64,000 nt of DNA from an uncultured Verrucomicrobia subdivision 3 bacterium. Lineage in GTDB: Bacteria; Verrucomicrobiota; Verrucomicrobiia; Limisphaerales; UBA8199. How positions within the stretch are numbered: the first letter of the stretch is position 1; every line of letters begins with the position of its first letter. The stretch spans positions 62,001-126,000 of the forward strand of contig CAIWMU010000127.1 of assembly GCA_903913865.1 (NCBI GenBank), read 5' to 3'. Both the position numbers and the translations under genes were made by a program. Shown piece after piece: positions 1 through 8,076 of this stretch. The notes beneath the pieces are model-generated. The model made no database searches and was not told the DNA's origin. It saw nothing but the letters and a program-made list of their open reading frames with translations.

Positions 1-492
1 GTTGGTGTTATCTACAACGGATTTATTGGTGACAATGCGCGGACGGTGGCGGTAGGCGGCTGCGGCGTTCTGGCCCAACGTTTGATGGAAGTGACCGAGC
101 GTTCCCTATATTTGGGGATTGATCAGGCTCTTCCTGGAAATCGGGTTGTGGACATTTCGCGGGCCATACAGACCTATATTGAAGAGAATGGTTTTAGCGT
201 CGTTCGTGAGTTCGTCGGTCATGGTGTAGGACGGTCCATGCACGAGGAGCCACAGATTCCCAACTATGTTGAGGGAAAGTCGAGTCCGAGGCTCAGGCCT
301 GGGATGACTCTGGCGATTGAGCCGATGGTAAATGCCGGCAAGTCTCCGGTAAAAATTTTAAATGACGGCTGGACAGTGGTTACAAATGATGGTTCACTGT
401 CTGCCCATTTTGAGCATACGATTCTGGTGACAGAATCAGGCCCCGAGATCATGACATGTGTGGGGAAGCTTCATTCGAAGTTGATGCATTGA
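1..492 (+). CDS. map: Methionine aminopeptidase, type I (C-terminal part; 5' end outside window)
   Basis: Removes the initiator methionine from nascent proteins in the cytosol. The reading frame is open from base 1, so the GTG at 46 used by the ORF track is internal and the gene starts upstream. Four of the five metal ligands of the pita-bread fold are visible: Asp in FIGDNART, His in VGHGVGRSMHEEP, Glu in LAIEPMV and Glu in AHFEHTILV. The first Asp ligand would lie before the window. Position directly before infA is the usual secY-map-infA arrangement of the spc/alpha ribosomal cluster. The 3' end overlaps infA by 37 bases, so the two are probably translationally coupled. Confidence 0.95.
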   Translation, partial: VGVIYNGFIGDNARTVAVGGCGVLAQRLMEVTERSLYLGIDQALPGNRVVDISRAIQTYIEENGFSVVREFVGHGVGRSMHEEPQIPNYVEGKSSPRLRPGMTLAIEPMVNAGKSPVKILNDGWTVVTNDGSLSAHFEHTILVTESGPEIMTCVGKLHSKLMH

Positions 493-680
493 TTTTGGAA
501 GTGATGCCAAACCGCACGTGCTGGGTGGTGCTTGCGAATGGACACAAGTTGATTGGGTTTGTGCCTGGGTTGACCAGGCTCCAGCGCACGCTGCCCGTGG
601 TGGGCCAGAAGGTGCGGATCCGGCTGTCGCCGTGCGATTTGTCGCAGGGCAGGATTTTACTGGAGACAGGCAGAAGTTAA
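456..680 (+). CDS. infA: Translation initiation factor IF-1
   Basis: Small OB-fold protein that occupies the ribosomal A site during initiation. It has 74 residues against about 72 in typical family members. The pattern [26 protein letters not shown] and [17 protein letters not shown] follows the IF-1 strands in order. The start at ATG 456 lies inside map and aligns the N terminus with the family; a later ATG at 504 would cut off the first strand. It is divergent: the usual basic GKMR loop after the GH motif reads GLTRLQR, and the usual SPYDL is SPCDL. Gene order (map before, rpmJ seven bases after) makes the assignment firm despite this. Confidence 0.9.
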   Translation: MCGEASFEVDALILEVMPNRTCWVVLANGHKLIGFVPGLTRLQRTLPVVGQKVRIRLSPCDLSQGRILLETGRS

Positions 681-687
681 ATTTTAT

Positions 688-801
688 ATGAAAGTTCGCG
701 CATCCGTGAAGAAGCTCTGCGAGAATTGTAAGATAATTCGTCGCAAGGGAGTGATTCGTGTCATTTGCACCAACGCCCGGCATAAGCAGCGTCAGGGTTA
801 A
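688..801 (+). CDS. rpmJ: 50S ribosomal protein L36
   Basis: Too short for the ORF track (37 residues, [11 protein letters not shown] to HKQRQG). The zinc-binding set Cys11, Cys14, Cys27 and His32 is complete, so this is the zinc-containing C+ form. It binds near the peptidyl-transferase domain of 23S rRNA. It sits between infA and rpsM, exactly where the alpha operon of many bacteria carries it. ATG 688 follows the infA stop by seven bases with no clear Shine-Dalgarno sequence, suggesting coupling to infA translation. Confidence 0.96.
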   Translation: MKVRASVKKLCENCKIIRRKGVIRVICTNARHKQRQG

Positions 802-844
802 GGGTTGATGGCCGGAATAAACATTTACAATTAAATAGAGACAT

Positions 845-1240
845 ATGGCTCGTATCATCGGAGTAGAAGTCCCGCCGCAAAAGCGCATTGACATTGCGCT
901 TCGTTATATTTACGGCATCGGCCCCACAAACGCCTTGGAGATTTTGGCCCACGCCAAAATTGATCCGTCGGTCCGCGCAAAGGATCTTACGGAGCAGCAG
1001 CTTTCCCAGATTGTTCATGCCATTCAGGATGGCAAATATGTCATTGAGGGCGATTTGCGCCGGGAAATTGGCATGAACCTCAAGCGCCTGCAGGGTATCA
1101 AGTGCTACCGTGGGGTCCGGCATTTGCGCGGGCTTCCGGTTCGCGGCCAGAGAACGCAAACCAACGCCCGTACCCGCAAGGGACCGCGCAAGACGGTCGG
1201 TGTCACACGCAATCCCGGGGCCAAGACTGGAATTCACTAA
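845..1240 (+). CDS. rpsM: 30S ribosomal protein S13
   Basis: Head protein of the small subunit that contacts the P-site tRNA and bridges to the large subunit. It has 131 residues with the expected [14 protein letters not shown] start, the [10 protein letters not shown] helix-hairpin region and the basic tail [16 protein letters not shown]. The family is usually about 120 residues, so the tail is slightly long ([13 protein letters not shown]). It lies 44 bases after rpmJ and six bases before rpsK, in the conserved order. Confidence 0.97.
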   Translation: MARIIGVEVPPQKRIDIALRYIYGIGPTNALEILAHAKIDPSVRAKDLTEQQLSQIVHAIQDGKYVIEGDLRREIGMNLKRLQGIKCYRGVRHLRGLPVRGQRTQTNARTRKGPRKTVGVTRNPGAKTGIH

Positions 1241-1246
1241 TTAGTT

Positions 1247-1867
1247 ATGTCTGAAGAAACCAAAAAGAAACCTGCCGCTCCCAAGAAGGATGGCAAACAG
1301 GAAGCTGGGCCCGAAAAGGCCGCGGCCAAACCCGCAACTGGTGAAGGCCACCCTGCGAAAGCCTCTAAAAAGGCGGCAGCGACTGCGGATGGTGCTCCAG
1401 CCACTGCTGATGCTGCAGCTGCTGCAGTGCCCGTGCCGGCAGTAAGCGCCCCCACCGCCGCTGAGTTGCTCGCGGATGATATGGCGGGCAAGAAGATCAT
1501 CAAGGCGAAAGGTGCTAAGAACATCAGCGCCGGGATCGCCAATATTCTTGCCACATTCAACAACACCCACGTCAGCATCACTGACATGCAGGGGCATGTC
1601 ATCGGCTGGTCCACTTCGGGCAAGGTCGGTTTTAAGGGTTCTCGTAAGAGCACGGCCTATGCGGCACAACAGGTCGCACAGGATGCTGCTCGGCAGGCGA
1701 TGTCCCATGGCATGCGCGAAGTTGAAGTGCGGGTGAAGGGTCCTGGCTCCGGCCGGGAGTCCGCGATTCGGGCTCTTCAGGCGATTGGCCTGGAGATCAC
1801 GACCATCAAGGACGTCACTCCCGTTCCGCACAACGGTTGCCGCCCCCGGAAGAAGCGCCGCGTCTAA
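1247..1867 (+). CDS. rpsK: 30S ribosomal protein S11 with a long Ala/Lys-rich N-terminal extension
   Basis: Platform protein of the 30S subunit that forms part of the mRNA exit region. The conserved core starts near residue 80 ([20 protein letters not shown]) and runs to the standard [11 protein letters not shown] end. Typical S11 is about 129 residues, whereas this ORF is 206 because of roughly 77 extra N-terminal residues rich in Ala, Lys and Pro. The start at ATG 1247 comes six bases after the rpsM stop. A later in-frame ATG exists (codon 78, just before [13 protein letters not shown]), so initiation there would give a normal-length protein; I cannot exclude that. The extension keeps the frame open and uses codons like its neighbours. 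Confidence 0.95.
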   Translation: MSEETKKKPAAPKKDGKQEAGPEKAAAKPATGEGHPAKASKKAAATADGAPATADAAAAAVPVPAVSAPTAAELLADDMAGKKIIKAKGAKNISAGIANILATFNNTHVSITDMQGHVIGWSTSGKVGFKGSRKSTAYAAQQVAQDAARQAMSHGMREVEVRVKGPGSGRESAIRALQAIGLEITTIKDVTPVPHNGCRPRKKRRV

Positions 1868-1900
1868 TTTTACATATCAATCTCAGGATCACTTTTAAGT

Positions 1901-2509
1901 ATGGCTCGTTATACAGGTCCCCGTGTTCGTATCAGCCGCAGGTTTGGTGTCCCCATCTTCGGCCCGTCTAAATATCTCGAGCGCCGGAATTACGGTCCCG
2001 GCGTTCACGGTCCCAAGTCCCGCAGGAAGCACACTGATTACGGTCTTGGACTGATTGAGAAGCAGAAGCTGCGTTATTTTTACGGCCTCATGGAGCGTCA
2101 GTTCCGTGGTGTCTATGAGCGCGCACTGCGTCGGCGTGGTGTCACTGGTGAGCAGATGCTGCAGATTCTCGAGACCCGCCTCGACAATGTCTGTTACCAT
2201 CTCGGCTTTGCCAATACCCGTGCTGCGGCCCGGCAATTGGTCAGTCATGGCCACGTGAAGGTTAACGGCCGCAAGGTCGATGTTCCTTCCTGTGCCTTGA
2301 AGGTCAATGATGTGGTTGAGATCAAGCAGACGAATGCCGCACGGCAGCTCGCCACACGGAATCTTGAGAGCGCGACAAGCAGGACTGTGCCTGACTGGAT
2401 CTCCCTGAACAAGGAAGGTCTGAAGGGCGTAATCATGCGCATTCCCTCCAGGGATGAGATTCAGCCCATCGCCAACGAGCAGGCCGTTGTCGAGTTTTAT
2501 TCCCGGTAA
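1901..2509 (+). CDS. rpsD: 30S ribosomal protein S4
   Basis: Primary 16S rRNA binding protein that nucleates 30S assembly; in other bacteria it also represses its own operon. It has 202 residues, as expected. The N-terminal domain has GPKSRRKHTDYGLGL and lacks the zinc cysteines, so it is the C-minus form. The S4 RNA-binding domain follows (LETRLDNVCYHLGFA to RQLVSHGHVKVNGRKV). It lies between rpsK and rpoA in the conserved order, with a structured 120-base gap before rpoA. Confidence 0.97.
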   Translation: MARYTGPRVRISRRFGVPIFGPSKYLERRNYGPGVHGPKSRRKHTDYGLGLIEKQKLRYFYGLMERQFRGVYERALRRRGVTGEQMLQILETRLDNVCYHLGFANTRAAARQLVSHGHVKVNGRKVDVPSCALKVNDVVEIKQTNAARQLATRNLESATSRTVPDWISLNKEGLKGVIMRIPSRDEIQPIANEQAVVEFYSR

Positions 2510-2523
2510 TCATTTTGAACCCC

Positions 2524-2605
2524 AAATCTGCTGGTGTCTCTGGCATCAGCGGATTTAAAGCAATTATACGGGTCGACTGGCTGTGGGAATCAGTCCAAAT
2601 CGACC
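2524..2605 (+). promoter_or_regulatory. Two RNA hairpins in the rpsD-rpoA gap
   Basis: The first hairpin pairs AAATCTGCTGGTG (2524-2536) with CATCAGCGGATTT (2544-2556): 13 pairs including two G-U wobbles around a 7-base loop. It has no U-tract, so it is not a standard terminator. The second has an outer stem GGTCGA (2571-2576) with TCGACC (2600-2605) and an inner GGCTG/CAG-CC stem with a bulge. The pair ends about 25 bases before the rpoA start. The structures could be a leader for translational control of rpoA-rplQ or a processing site. That role is inference; only the complementarity is seen. Confidence 0.45.
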
Positions 2606-2630
2606 AGATTAAAATTGTTGAAAGGATACT

Positions 2631-3656
2631 ATGGCAGTTAGATTAGGACGTTTTGAGATGCCGAAGCGGCTCACTAAGGAAGAGAGCACCTCGACACCAA
2701 CGTATGCAAAGTTCATGGCCGAGCCATTCGAGCCCGGCTATGGTCATACGATCGGCAACTCCCTCAGGCGAGTTTTGCTTTCATCCCTGGAAGGTGCCGC
2801 GATCACCTCCATCAAGGTGGACGGTGCGATGCACGAGTTTGCCACTATTGAAGGTGTGGTTGAGGATGTTACTGACATCGTCTTGAACCTTAAGAAGGTT
2901 CTTTTTAAGTCGGGGAACCGCGAACCCCAGACGTTACTTCTATCCGTAAACAAGGAGGGTGAGGTAACCGCTGGAGACATCCAATTGGTTCAAAACCTTG
3001 ATTTGGTGAATCCAACCCAGCACATTTGCACGCTTGATAAGAAGCGCAAGTTCGAGATGGAACTTGAGGTCAAGGTTGGCAGAGGGTTCCTGCCTGGCGA
3101 CGAAAACAAAAAGCCGAACCAACCCATTGGCGTCATTGCCATCGACTCGCTTTTCTCCCCGGTAACACGTGTGCGCTATCTGGTTGAGAGCGCCCGTGTG
3201 GGGCAGAGGACCGACTATGACCGGTTGGTTCTGGAAGTTTGGACAGACGGCCGCATCACCCCTGACGATGCTCTCACCCAGGCATCTGCAATTCTTCAGC
3301 ATCATCTCGATGTTTTTGTCGGATACGACAAGGATGCCGTCGAGTTTGAAGAGGTTGTTGACAAGCAGGATGAGGAAAAGGGCAAGCTGCGGAAGCTGCT
3401 CAATATGAGTGTCAACGAGATCGAACTGAGTGTTCGGGCAGCCAACTGTCTGAACAATGCCAACATCACCACCGTTGGCCAGTTGGCGATGAAGAGTGAG
3501 CAGGAGATGCTCAAATACAGGAATTTTGGGAAGAAATCGCTCAATGAAATTAAGGAGAAACTCCAAGCTCTCAGCCTGACACTGGGCATGACCTTTGAGT
3601 TGGATCTTCTTGAGCCCCCCAAGGAGGATGACTCCGCTACACCCGTAGCCCGATAA
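2631..3656 (+). CDS. rpoA: DNA-directed RNA polymerase alpha subunit
   Basis: Forms the assembly platform of RNA polymerase. The N-terminal domain carries the dimerisation and beta/beta' contacts (EPFEPGYGHTIGNSLRRVLL, residues about 30-50). The C-terminal domain binds UP elements and activators (NMSVNEIELSVRAANCL, then GKKSLNEIKEKL near residue 300). Length is 341 residues against about 315-340 in the family, ending in an acidic tail (EPPKEDDSATPVAR). It precedes rplQ by nine bases, as in most bacteria. Confidence 0.97.
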   Translation: MAVRLGRFEMPKRLTKEESTSTPTYAKFMAEPFEPGYGHTIGNSLRRVLLSSLEGAAITSIKVDGAMHEFATIEGVVEDVTDIVLNLKKVLFKSGNREPQTLLLSVNKEGEVTAGDIQLVQNLDLVNPTQHICTLDKKRKFEMELEVKVGRGFLPGDENKKPNQPIGVIAIDSLFSPVTRVRYLVESARVGQRTDYDRLVLEVWTDGRITPDDALTQASAILQHHLDVFVGYDKDAVEFEEVVDKQDEEKGKLRKLLNMSVNEIELSVRAANCLNNANITTVGQLAMKSEQEMLKYRNFGKKSLNEIKEKLQALSLTLGMTFELDLLEPPKEDDSATPVAR

Positions 3657-3665
3657 GGAAGACCT

Positions 3666-4088
3666 ATGCGACATCTTAAGAGAACAGCCAAGCTGGGAAG
3701 AACCAGCGAACATCGCAATGCGATGTTGTCCAACATGGTATGCAGCCTGATCCTGCACAAACGGATCGTTACCACATTAGCCAAAGCAAAAGCGGCACGC
3801 TCCGTTGCTGAGAAGATGGTCACACTCGGAAAGAGTGGAACCGTTCACGACCGGCGCCTCGCCACTGCCCGCCTACATCAGGCGGACGCCGTGAAGATCC
3901 TCTTCGGAGAGATTGCTCCTTCCCAGAAGGACCGCAAAGGTGGATACACACGCATCGTGAAGATGGGACAACGCCAGGGCGATGCATGTCAGGAAGCCAT
4001 CCTCGAATGGGTGGATCTGACTGCTGTTGTGCCCGCAGCTCCTGCTGCGACCCCGGCTGTTGAGAAGACCGACGCGCCTGCCAGCTAA
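3666..4088 (+). CDS. rplQ: 50S ribosomal protein L17
   Basis: Large-subunit protein near the exit tunnel. MRHLKRTAKLGRTSEHRNAM is the family start, and the core ends near residue 120. An Ala/Pro/Val-rich tail of about 20 residues (VVPAAPAATPAVEKTDAPAS) goes beyond most family members. The ATG is preceded by AAGGAAGACC, a usable ribosome binding site. It is the last gene of the cluster and is followed by a strong terminator. Confidence 0.96.
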   Translation: MRHLKRTAKLGRTSEHRNAMLSNMVCSLILHKRIVTTLAKAKAARSVAEKMVTLGKSGTVHDRRLATARLHQADAVKILFGEIAPSQKDRKGGYTRIVKMGQRQGDACQEAILEWVDLTAVVPAAPAATPAVEKTDAPAS

Positions 4089-4120
4089 GCCCACTTAGCC
4101 TGGACAGTACCTTTTTCGAC

Positions 4121-4151
4121 AAGCCCGCTCCATTACTGGAGCGGGCTTTTT
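4121..4151 (+). terminator. Intrinsic terminator after rplQ
   Basis: A perfect 11-bp stem (AAGCCCGCTCC paired with GGAGCGGGCTT) with a 6-base loop (ATTACT) runs straight into TTTTT. It lies 32 bases past the rplQ stop, so it ends the ribosomal-protein transcript. The minus-strand side has no T-tract, so it should act mainly on the plus strand. Confidence 0.92.
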
Positions 4152-4173
4152 GACCTTATCGGATGGGGCGGCG

Positions 4174-5484
4174 TTACAGGCGCAGAAAGATCTGTCGCTT
4201 ATAGAGAAATCTGACGAAGGCGAACGCCAGCAGGAGACCCACTATGGACACGAGGAGGTCTCCCGCGCCTTTGGCGACAGATCCCTCCAGAAAGAGGCGC
4301 AGGTCGCCCCCTGTCAGTCGCAAGGCCAGCTTTCTGAAACCTCCCAGCATATTGCTCGTGAGATAGACCGTGATCGAGTTCATCCCCATCCAGATAAAGG
4401 GCTGGCACCATGCCCGGAGCTTGATGACGTCCACAATGTAATAGAACAGGGCCATCAGAAGGGCGCTGTAACCCGCCGCAACCAGAACGTAGGACGAGGT
4501 CCAAATCTTTTTGATCACTGGAAAGTGGATGTTCCAGATCCACCCAAGGGCAACTGCGGCTGCGCCCCACCCGGCCAAAATCCATACTTTCCGCATATCC
4601 GACGTGGCACCGCTTTGAAGAAGGAAGCCTGCCAGCACTCCCAGGAGGCAGGTGGCGACGGCTGGGATCGTGCTCAGGATTCCTTCTGGATCGTAGAACT
4701 GGTCGTATTTGCGGGCAGGCAGATAGTTGAAGTCAAAGTGGTTGACGGGATTCAACCCCGGCTCAAATTTACCCTTGGTCCAATTGGTCGTTACGGCATA
4801 GAGGCTTTTGGCGGTAGTCCAGGCGAGTCCATCTTTTACACCGGAGGGGTTACTGGTATCGCGCAGTGCGGTGGCCCCTTCCGCGTTTCCGGCCTTTTCA
4901 GCAAGAGTGGCCAGATTCCCTTTTTCCAGCTGGATGTCGCGGATGGGAATGAGGGAAACCATCGCCCAATACCCAATGAGGAGGCTCACGCACCAGGCCC
5001 CGATTGCCTTCGGCTTGAAGAAACAGAAGATCACGCCTGCAAAGGTGTAAGCAAGGGCGATCCTGTTTAGAACACCCATTAACCGAATATCTGGAAATGG
5101 GCTCATGATACCCCCTGAGTGGAAGATGCCGATCAGAAATAGGAGCACGCCACGCCTGAGGACTCTCTTGAGAGCATCCGTGCGACTTCCTGAGTTCGCG
5201 GCCCTTCCCAGTGAAAAAACGATGGAGATTCCCACCATGAACACGAAGAGTGGGAAGATAAGGTCGTAGAAACGAAAACCCGCCCACTCCGCATGCTCAA
5301 GTTGGTTTGCAAGAAACTGCGTTGGCCCTGACTGTGTCATGCGATTCAGCGCATAGACAAGAGAGTCCGCGCCGATGATCCAAAACATGTCAAACCCACG
5401 CAGGGCATCCAAGGACACCAGCCGGGAGGACTCCGGTTTTGGCATGGGGGTATTCGGGTTAATGGCTGCTTCGGATGTGCTCAT
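4174..5484 (-). CDS. Multi-pass membrane acyltransferase, DUF5009 / heparan-alpha-glucosaminide N-acetyltransferase-like
   Basis: The N terminus SSRLVSLDALRGFDMFWI is the signature of the DUF1624/DUF5009 group related to HGSNAT and NagX. These proteins are thought to move an acetyl group across the inner membrane onto an amino sugar or glycan. The 436 residues contain about ten hydrophobic segments, with a long periplasmic-looking insert near residues 200-260 (FEPGLNPVNHFDFNYLPARKYDQFYDPEG). It is the last gene of a minus-strand run and converges on rplQ. The substrate cannot be told from sequence. Confidence 0.82.
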   Translation of the reverse strand: MSTSEAAINPNTPMPKPESSRLVSLDALRGFDMFWIIGADSLVYALNRMTQSGPTQFLANQLEHAEWAGFRFYDLIFPLFVFMVGISIVFSLGRAANSGSRTDALKRVLRRGVLLFLIGIFHSGGIMSPFPDIRLMGVLNRIALAYTFAGVIFCFFKPKAIGAWCVSLLIGYWAMVSLIPIRDIQLEKGNLATLAEKAGNAEGATALRDTSNPSGVKDGLAWTTAKSLYAVTTNWTKGKFEPGLNPVNHFDFNYLPARKYDQFYDPEGILSTIPAVATCLLGVLAGFLLQSGATSDMRKVWILAGWGAAAVALGWIWNIHFPVIKKIWTSSYVLVAAGYSALLMALFYYIVDVIKLRAWCQPFIWMGMNSITVYLTSNMLGGFRKLALRLTGGDLRLFLEGSVAKGAGDLLVSIVGLLLAFAFVRFLYKRQIFLRL

Positions 5485-5567
5485 GTGATTGGGAGTGATT
5501 TAGGAGGAAAGCGTCGCACGCATCAAGCAGAATGGGACGGCAATCCCGCGAAGTAGTGTGCGGTTTT

Positions 5568-5843
5568 CTAGCGGCCTAATAGTCCGAAGAGAAGACCCGC
5601 CACAAGGAGGACTCCGACAAGCCACCAGAACCAGTGAAGGCCCTTCGGGACAGGGGACCCGCCGCCGAATTCGCGCTGCACATATTCGTTGTAATTGAAT
5701 TCCTCGTCGGGAAGATCCGTATTGGAATCCTCTGCGGCCTCACTCCACCCGGTTTCATGGTCCGCGCCGCAGGCAGGACATGCCAGTGCGCGTCTTGGAA
5801 CGGATGTCCCACAGTTGGGGCAGGTCTCGGGTGGTCTTTTCAC
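5568..5843 (-). CDS. Zinc-ribbon protein with one C-terminal membrane helix
   Basis: This 91-residue protein has two CxxC knuckles (CPNCGTSVPRRALACPACG, residues 8-26) forming a zinc ribbon. An acidic linker follows, then a single hydrophobic segment at the C terminus (WFWWLVGVLLVAGLLFGLLG). That layout suggests a tail-anchored protein with the ribbon in the cytosol. It lies between cutA and the acyltransferase on the same strand. No specific function can be assigned. Confidence 0.75.
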   Translation of the reverse strand: MKRPPETCPNCGTSVPRRALACPACGADHETGWSEAAEDSNTDLPDEEFNYNEYVQREFGGGSPVPKGLHWFWWLVGVLLVAGLLFGLLGR

Positions 5844-5937
5844 GTGGGGCGAATTCCTGGGTTTTGGTGATTCGGGGGCATGGGCGGTCCTGGATGGCGT
5901 TCTCGCAGGTGGTAATTCATCGGCTGGTTGACCGTTT

Positions 5938-6285
5938 TCATGGATGGGAGGGGGGCGAATTCGCCGTGGAGGCGGCCAGCCAATCGAGATAGCCGGGGCT
6001 GCCGGAGAGGATCGGAATCGAGAGGATCTCCGGGGTTGTGTAGGGATGGTGTGATGTGATCAGTTTTTCCAGCGTATCCATGGCCGACTTGGTGGTTTTG
6101 AGCAGCATCAGGGTCTCGGCGTTTTTCTCGATGCCTCCCTCCCACCGATAGTGGGACTCGATGGCCGGGATAATATTGGCACATGCAATCAGTCCTGCCT
6201 CCAGCGCCAGTGCGGCCAAGCGCCGGGCTGTTTCAATATCCGGAGTCGTGACGAGCACCAGACTGAACTGGTCGGCAGGAATCAT
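5938..6285 (-). CDS. cutA: CutA1 divalent-cation tolerance family protein
   Basis: Small trimeric protein of the PII-like fold. The family was named for copper tolerance in E. coli, but its true role is unsettled. The core matches the family: LVLVTTPDIETARRLA, LIACANIIP and the IESHYRWEGGIE loop, then YTTPEILSIPI. The ORF track begins 61 codons too early. The ATG at 6283-6285 gives the normal 115-residue length and overlaps the stop of the upstream oxidoreductase as ATGA, indicating translational coupling. The last eight residues (TANSPPSHP) are non-conserved. Confidence 0.92.
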   Translation of the reverse strand: MIPADQFSLVLVTTPDIETARRLAALALEAGLIACANIIPAIESHYRWEGGIEKNAETLMLLKTTKSAMDTLEKLITSHHPYTTPEILSIPILSGSPGYLDWLAASTANSPPSHP

Positions 6286-8018
6286 AAAGGGGTTACCTTG
6301 GGCCAGGCGAGGGGGACGCCATGAGATGTGAGCACCGCCTGAAATTCCTTGAGCAGGGCTGGTTTGGACCGCACTTCGCGGGGGCTTCGTTTCCGTGAGA
6401 CGCAAAAGGCGGCGAGGGCACCAGCGGCTTCGCCGATGTTCCATTCCACAGGGTGGAGCCTGTAGCATCCGTTGGTGATGTGCGTCACACCCAGATTTTT
6501 GCAGGCGGGAAGCAGGTTTTCAATCCGCTTTGGAATCAGGGCACCGAGGGGGATTTGGAAGGGAACCGAACTGATGTCGATATAGTTGATACCGGTGGTG
6601 CTGGGATGAAGATCGATGCGGTAACTGCCTATGCCCACGGAATCATTGAACACCTCTGCTTTGACATCCTCCGCAGAGGTCGAGGTCTCTTTCCTACGGA
6701 ACTCCGTCGAGACATGCTGCTCCAGAACCGTGAACTCCGCCTGGATCCGTCGGCTTTCACGAATGTAGGGCTGTTTGGCCAATCCATTGGCGGTTCCGGT
6801 GACATCCTCCCGGAGTCGAAGTCCCTTCCAACCCGTGGATCCATCAGGGCGTGGGGCTTCGGTTTGCAGCCAGTAGAGGAGTGAGAGGCTGAGTTGCCGC
6901 CCTCCTTCGAGATGGCGGGCAGCCTCCTCGGGGGATACACCTATCAAATTACCAGGCAGGTAGTCGTTTTGCGGCCAGTTGACTAGCGTGATGTCCCCCC
7001 GGTAGGTTCCCGGAATGAATTGAGCGCGGTCGATGATTCGACGATAGGCAAAGAGGCCCGTGGATTTGGATGGATCCGTCTCCAGCCGCCTGGGCTTGAG
7101 CGTCACAGGATGTGTGTAATCCCAGGCCAGAAGCTTGCCGGGCCAGGCGGGAGAGAGGGCAGGGGAGTAATCCCTCCAGAAACCATATTGTTCCGGCCTC
7201 TCGATGGTGTGGTCCTCCCCATCGATGTAGTCCATTGCAAAGCAGCAGGTGAAGGCCTGCATGTTGTTCGGGTCTGCCTGTTCCGGGGCATGGGGTTCGC
7301 CCGTCTGCTGGCGGGACTCGGCACCGGTCAGGAACTCTGTGCCAGTCAGAGGCAGCAGGTCACCCATGTCCGTGCCATCACAGAACCATGGAGCGTGCAA
7401 AACGAGGGGATCGCCCGTTTCAAGATCCAGCACTGTGACGGTTCTCACATGGTCATGATCGGTATCTGCCGCTGTCGGGCGGTGCCGGATGAGCAGGATC
7501 AGGGCTCGGGCGGCGATGTAGGGTGCCATCAGTTCCTGAAGCACCGCCAGGGCGATGCGAGGCTCGTGGCAAAGGCGCGAGACCATGCCATTCCCGGGAT
7601 TCAGATGCGGACTGGCGTGGGCCTCGGCGGTGAGCGGGAAATTACGGCGATAGTATTCGCGGATGCGCGTGCGGAGATTCAAATAACTCCGGGTGCCACC
7701 GAACGACTCAATCCAGGGGTTTTCATCGGGCGGCACAGCCTGGGAGGTGAGTTGTCCCCCGATCCAGTCGGTTTCCTCGGTAAGGATCACTCTCAACCCG
7801 CTGCGCAGGGCGGAAAGAGCTGCTGCGCACCCTCCGAGACTGGCTCCAATAATGACAACGTCTGCTGAAAGCTCGCGCTTCTTTCGCGGCGAATTGGCAC
7901 CTTGAGGAGGGGGAGGATTCCGTGACCATGCTCCGGGCGGGGACAGCAGGGTGGCGGGCGCCGCGAGGCCGAGGGATTTGAGGAATGTTCTTCTCCTCCA
8001 AAGAGACTCTTTACGCAT
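6282..8018 (-). CDS. Tat-exported FAD-dependent oxidoreductase
   Basis: A 578-residue protein that starts with a twin-arginine signal (RRRTFLKSLGLAAPATLL). A Rossmann FAD-binding motif follows (VVIIGASLGGCAAALSALRS), then DWIGGQLTSQ, typical of the FAD_oxidored family (PF12831) common in Planctomycetes and Verrucomicrobia. The C-terminal part has the flavin-domain motif PFQIPLGALIPKRIENLLPA. The substrate is unknown; relatives are often near polysaccharide or compound-degradation genes. The ORF track overextends by 109 codons into the divergent pseudouridine synthase; ATG 8016-8018 places the Tat signal at the N terminus. It ends in an ATGA overlap with cutA. Confidence 0.85.
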   Translation of the reverse strand: MRKESLWRRRTFLKSLGLAAPATLLSPPGAWSRNPPPPQGANSPRKKRELSADVVIIGASLGGCAAALSALRSGLRVILTEETDWIGGQLTSQAVPPDENPWIESFGGTRSYLNLRTRIREYYRRNFPLTAEAHASPHLNPGNGMVSRLCHEPRIALAVLQELMAPYIAARALILLIRHRPTAADTDHDHVRTVTVLDLETGDPLVLHAPWFCDGTDMGDLLPLTGTEFLTGAESRQQTGEPHAPEQADPNNMQAFTCCFAMDYIDGEDHTIERPEQYGFWRDYSPALSPAWPGKLLAWDYTHPVTLKPRRLETDPSKSTGLFAYRRIIDRAQFIPGTYRGDITLVNWPQNDYLPGNLIGVSPEEAARHLEGGRQLSLSLLYWLQTEAPRPDGSTGWKGLRLREDVTGTANGLAKQPYIRESRRIQAEFTVLEQHVSTEFRRKETSTSAEDVKAEVFNDSVGIGSYRIDLHPSTTGINYIDISSVPFQIPLGALIPKRIENLLPACKNLGVTHITNGCYRLHPVEWNIGEAAGALAAFCVSRKRSPREVRSKPALLKEFQAVLTSHGVPLAWPKVTPL

Positions 8019-8076
8019 GGTGTTGAAATTATGTGACGGTGCTTCCACTGACAACCAGATTTGGTATTCTTTCTCT

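Noticed and set aside
4150-5070. 306-residue plus-strand ORF
   Set aside because: It lies wholly antisense to the DUF5009-like acyltransferase, which has clear family motifs; the ORF has low-complexity charged sequence and no recognisable domain.
6286-6468. N-terminal extension of cutA in the ORF track
   Set aside because: It overlaps the FAD oxidoreductase in another frame and is absent from the CutA family; the ATGA overlap start is better.
7020-7868. 282-residue plus-strand ORF
   Set aside because: Antisense to the Tat-exported FAD oxidoreductase; no domain seen.
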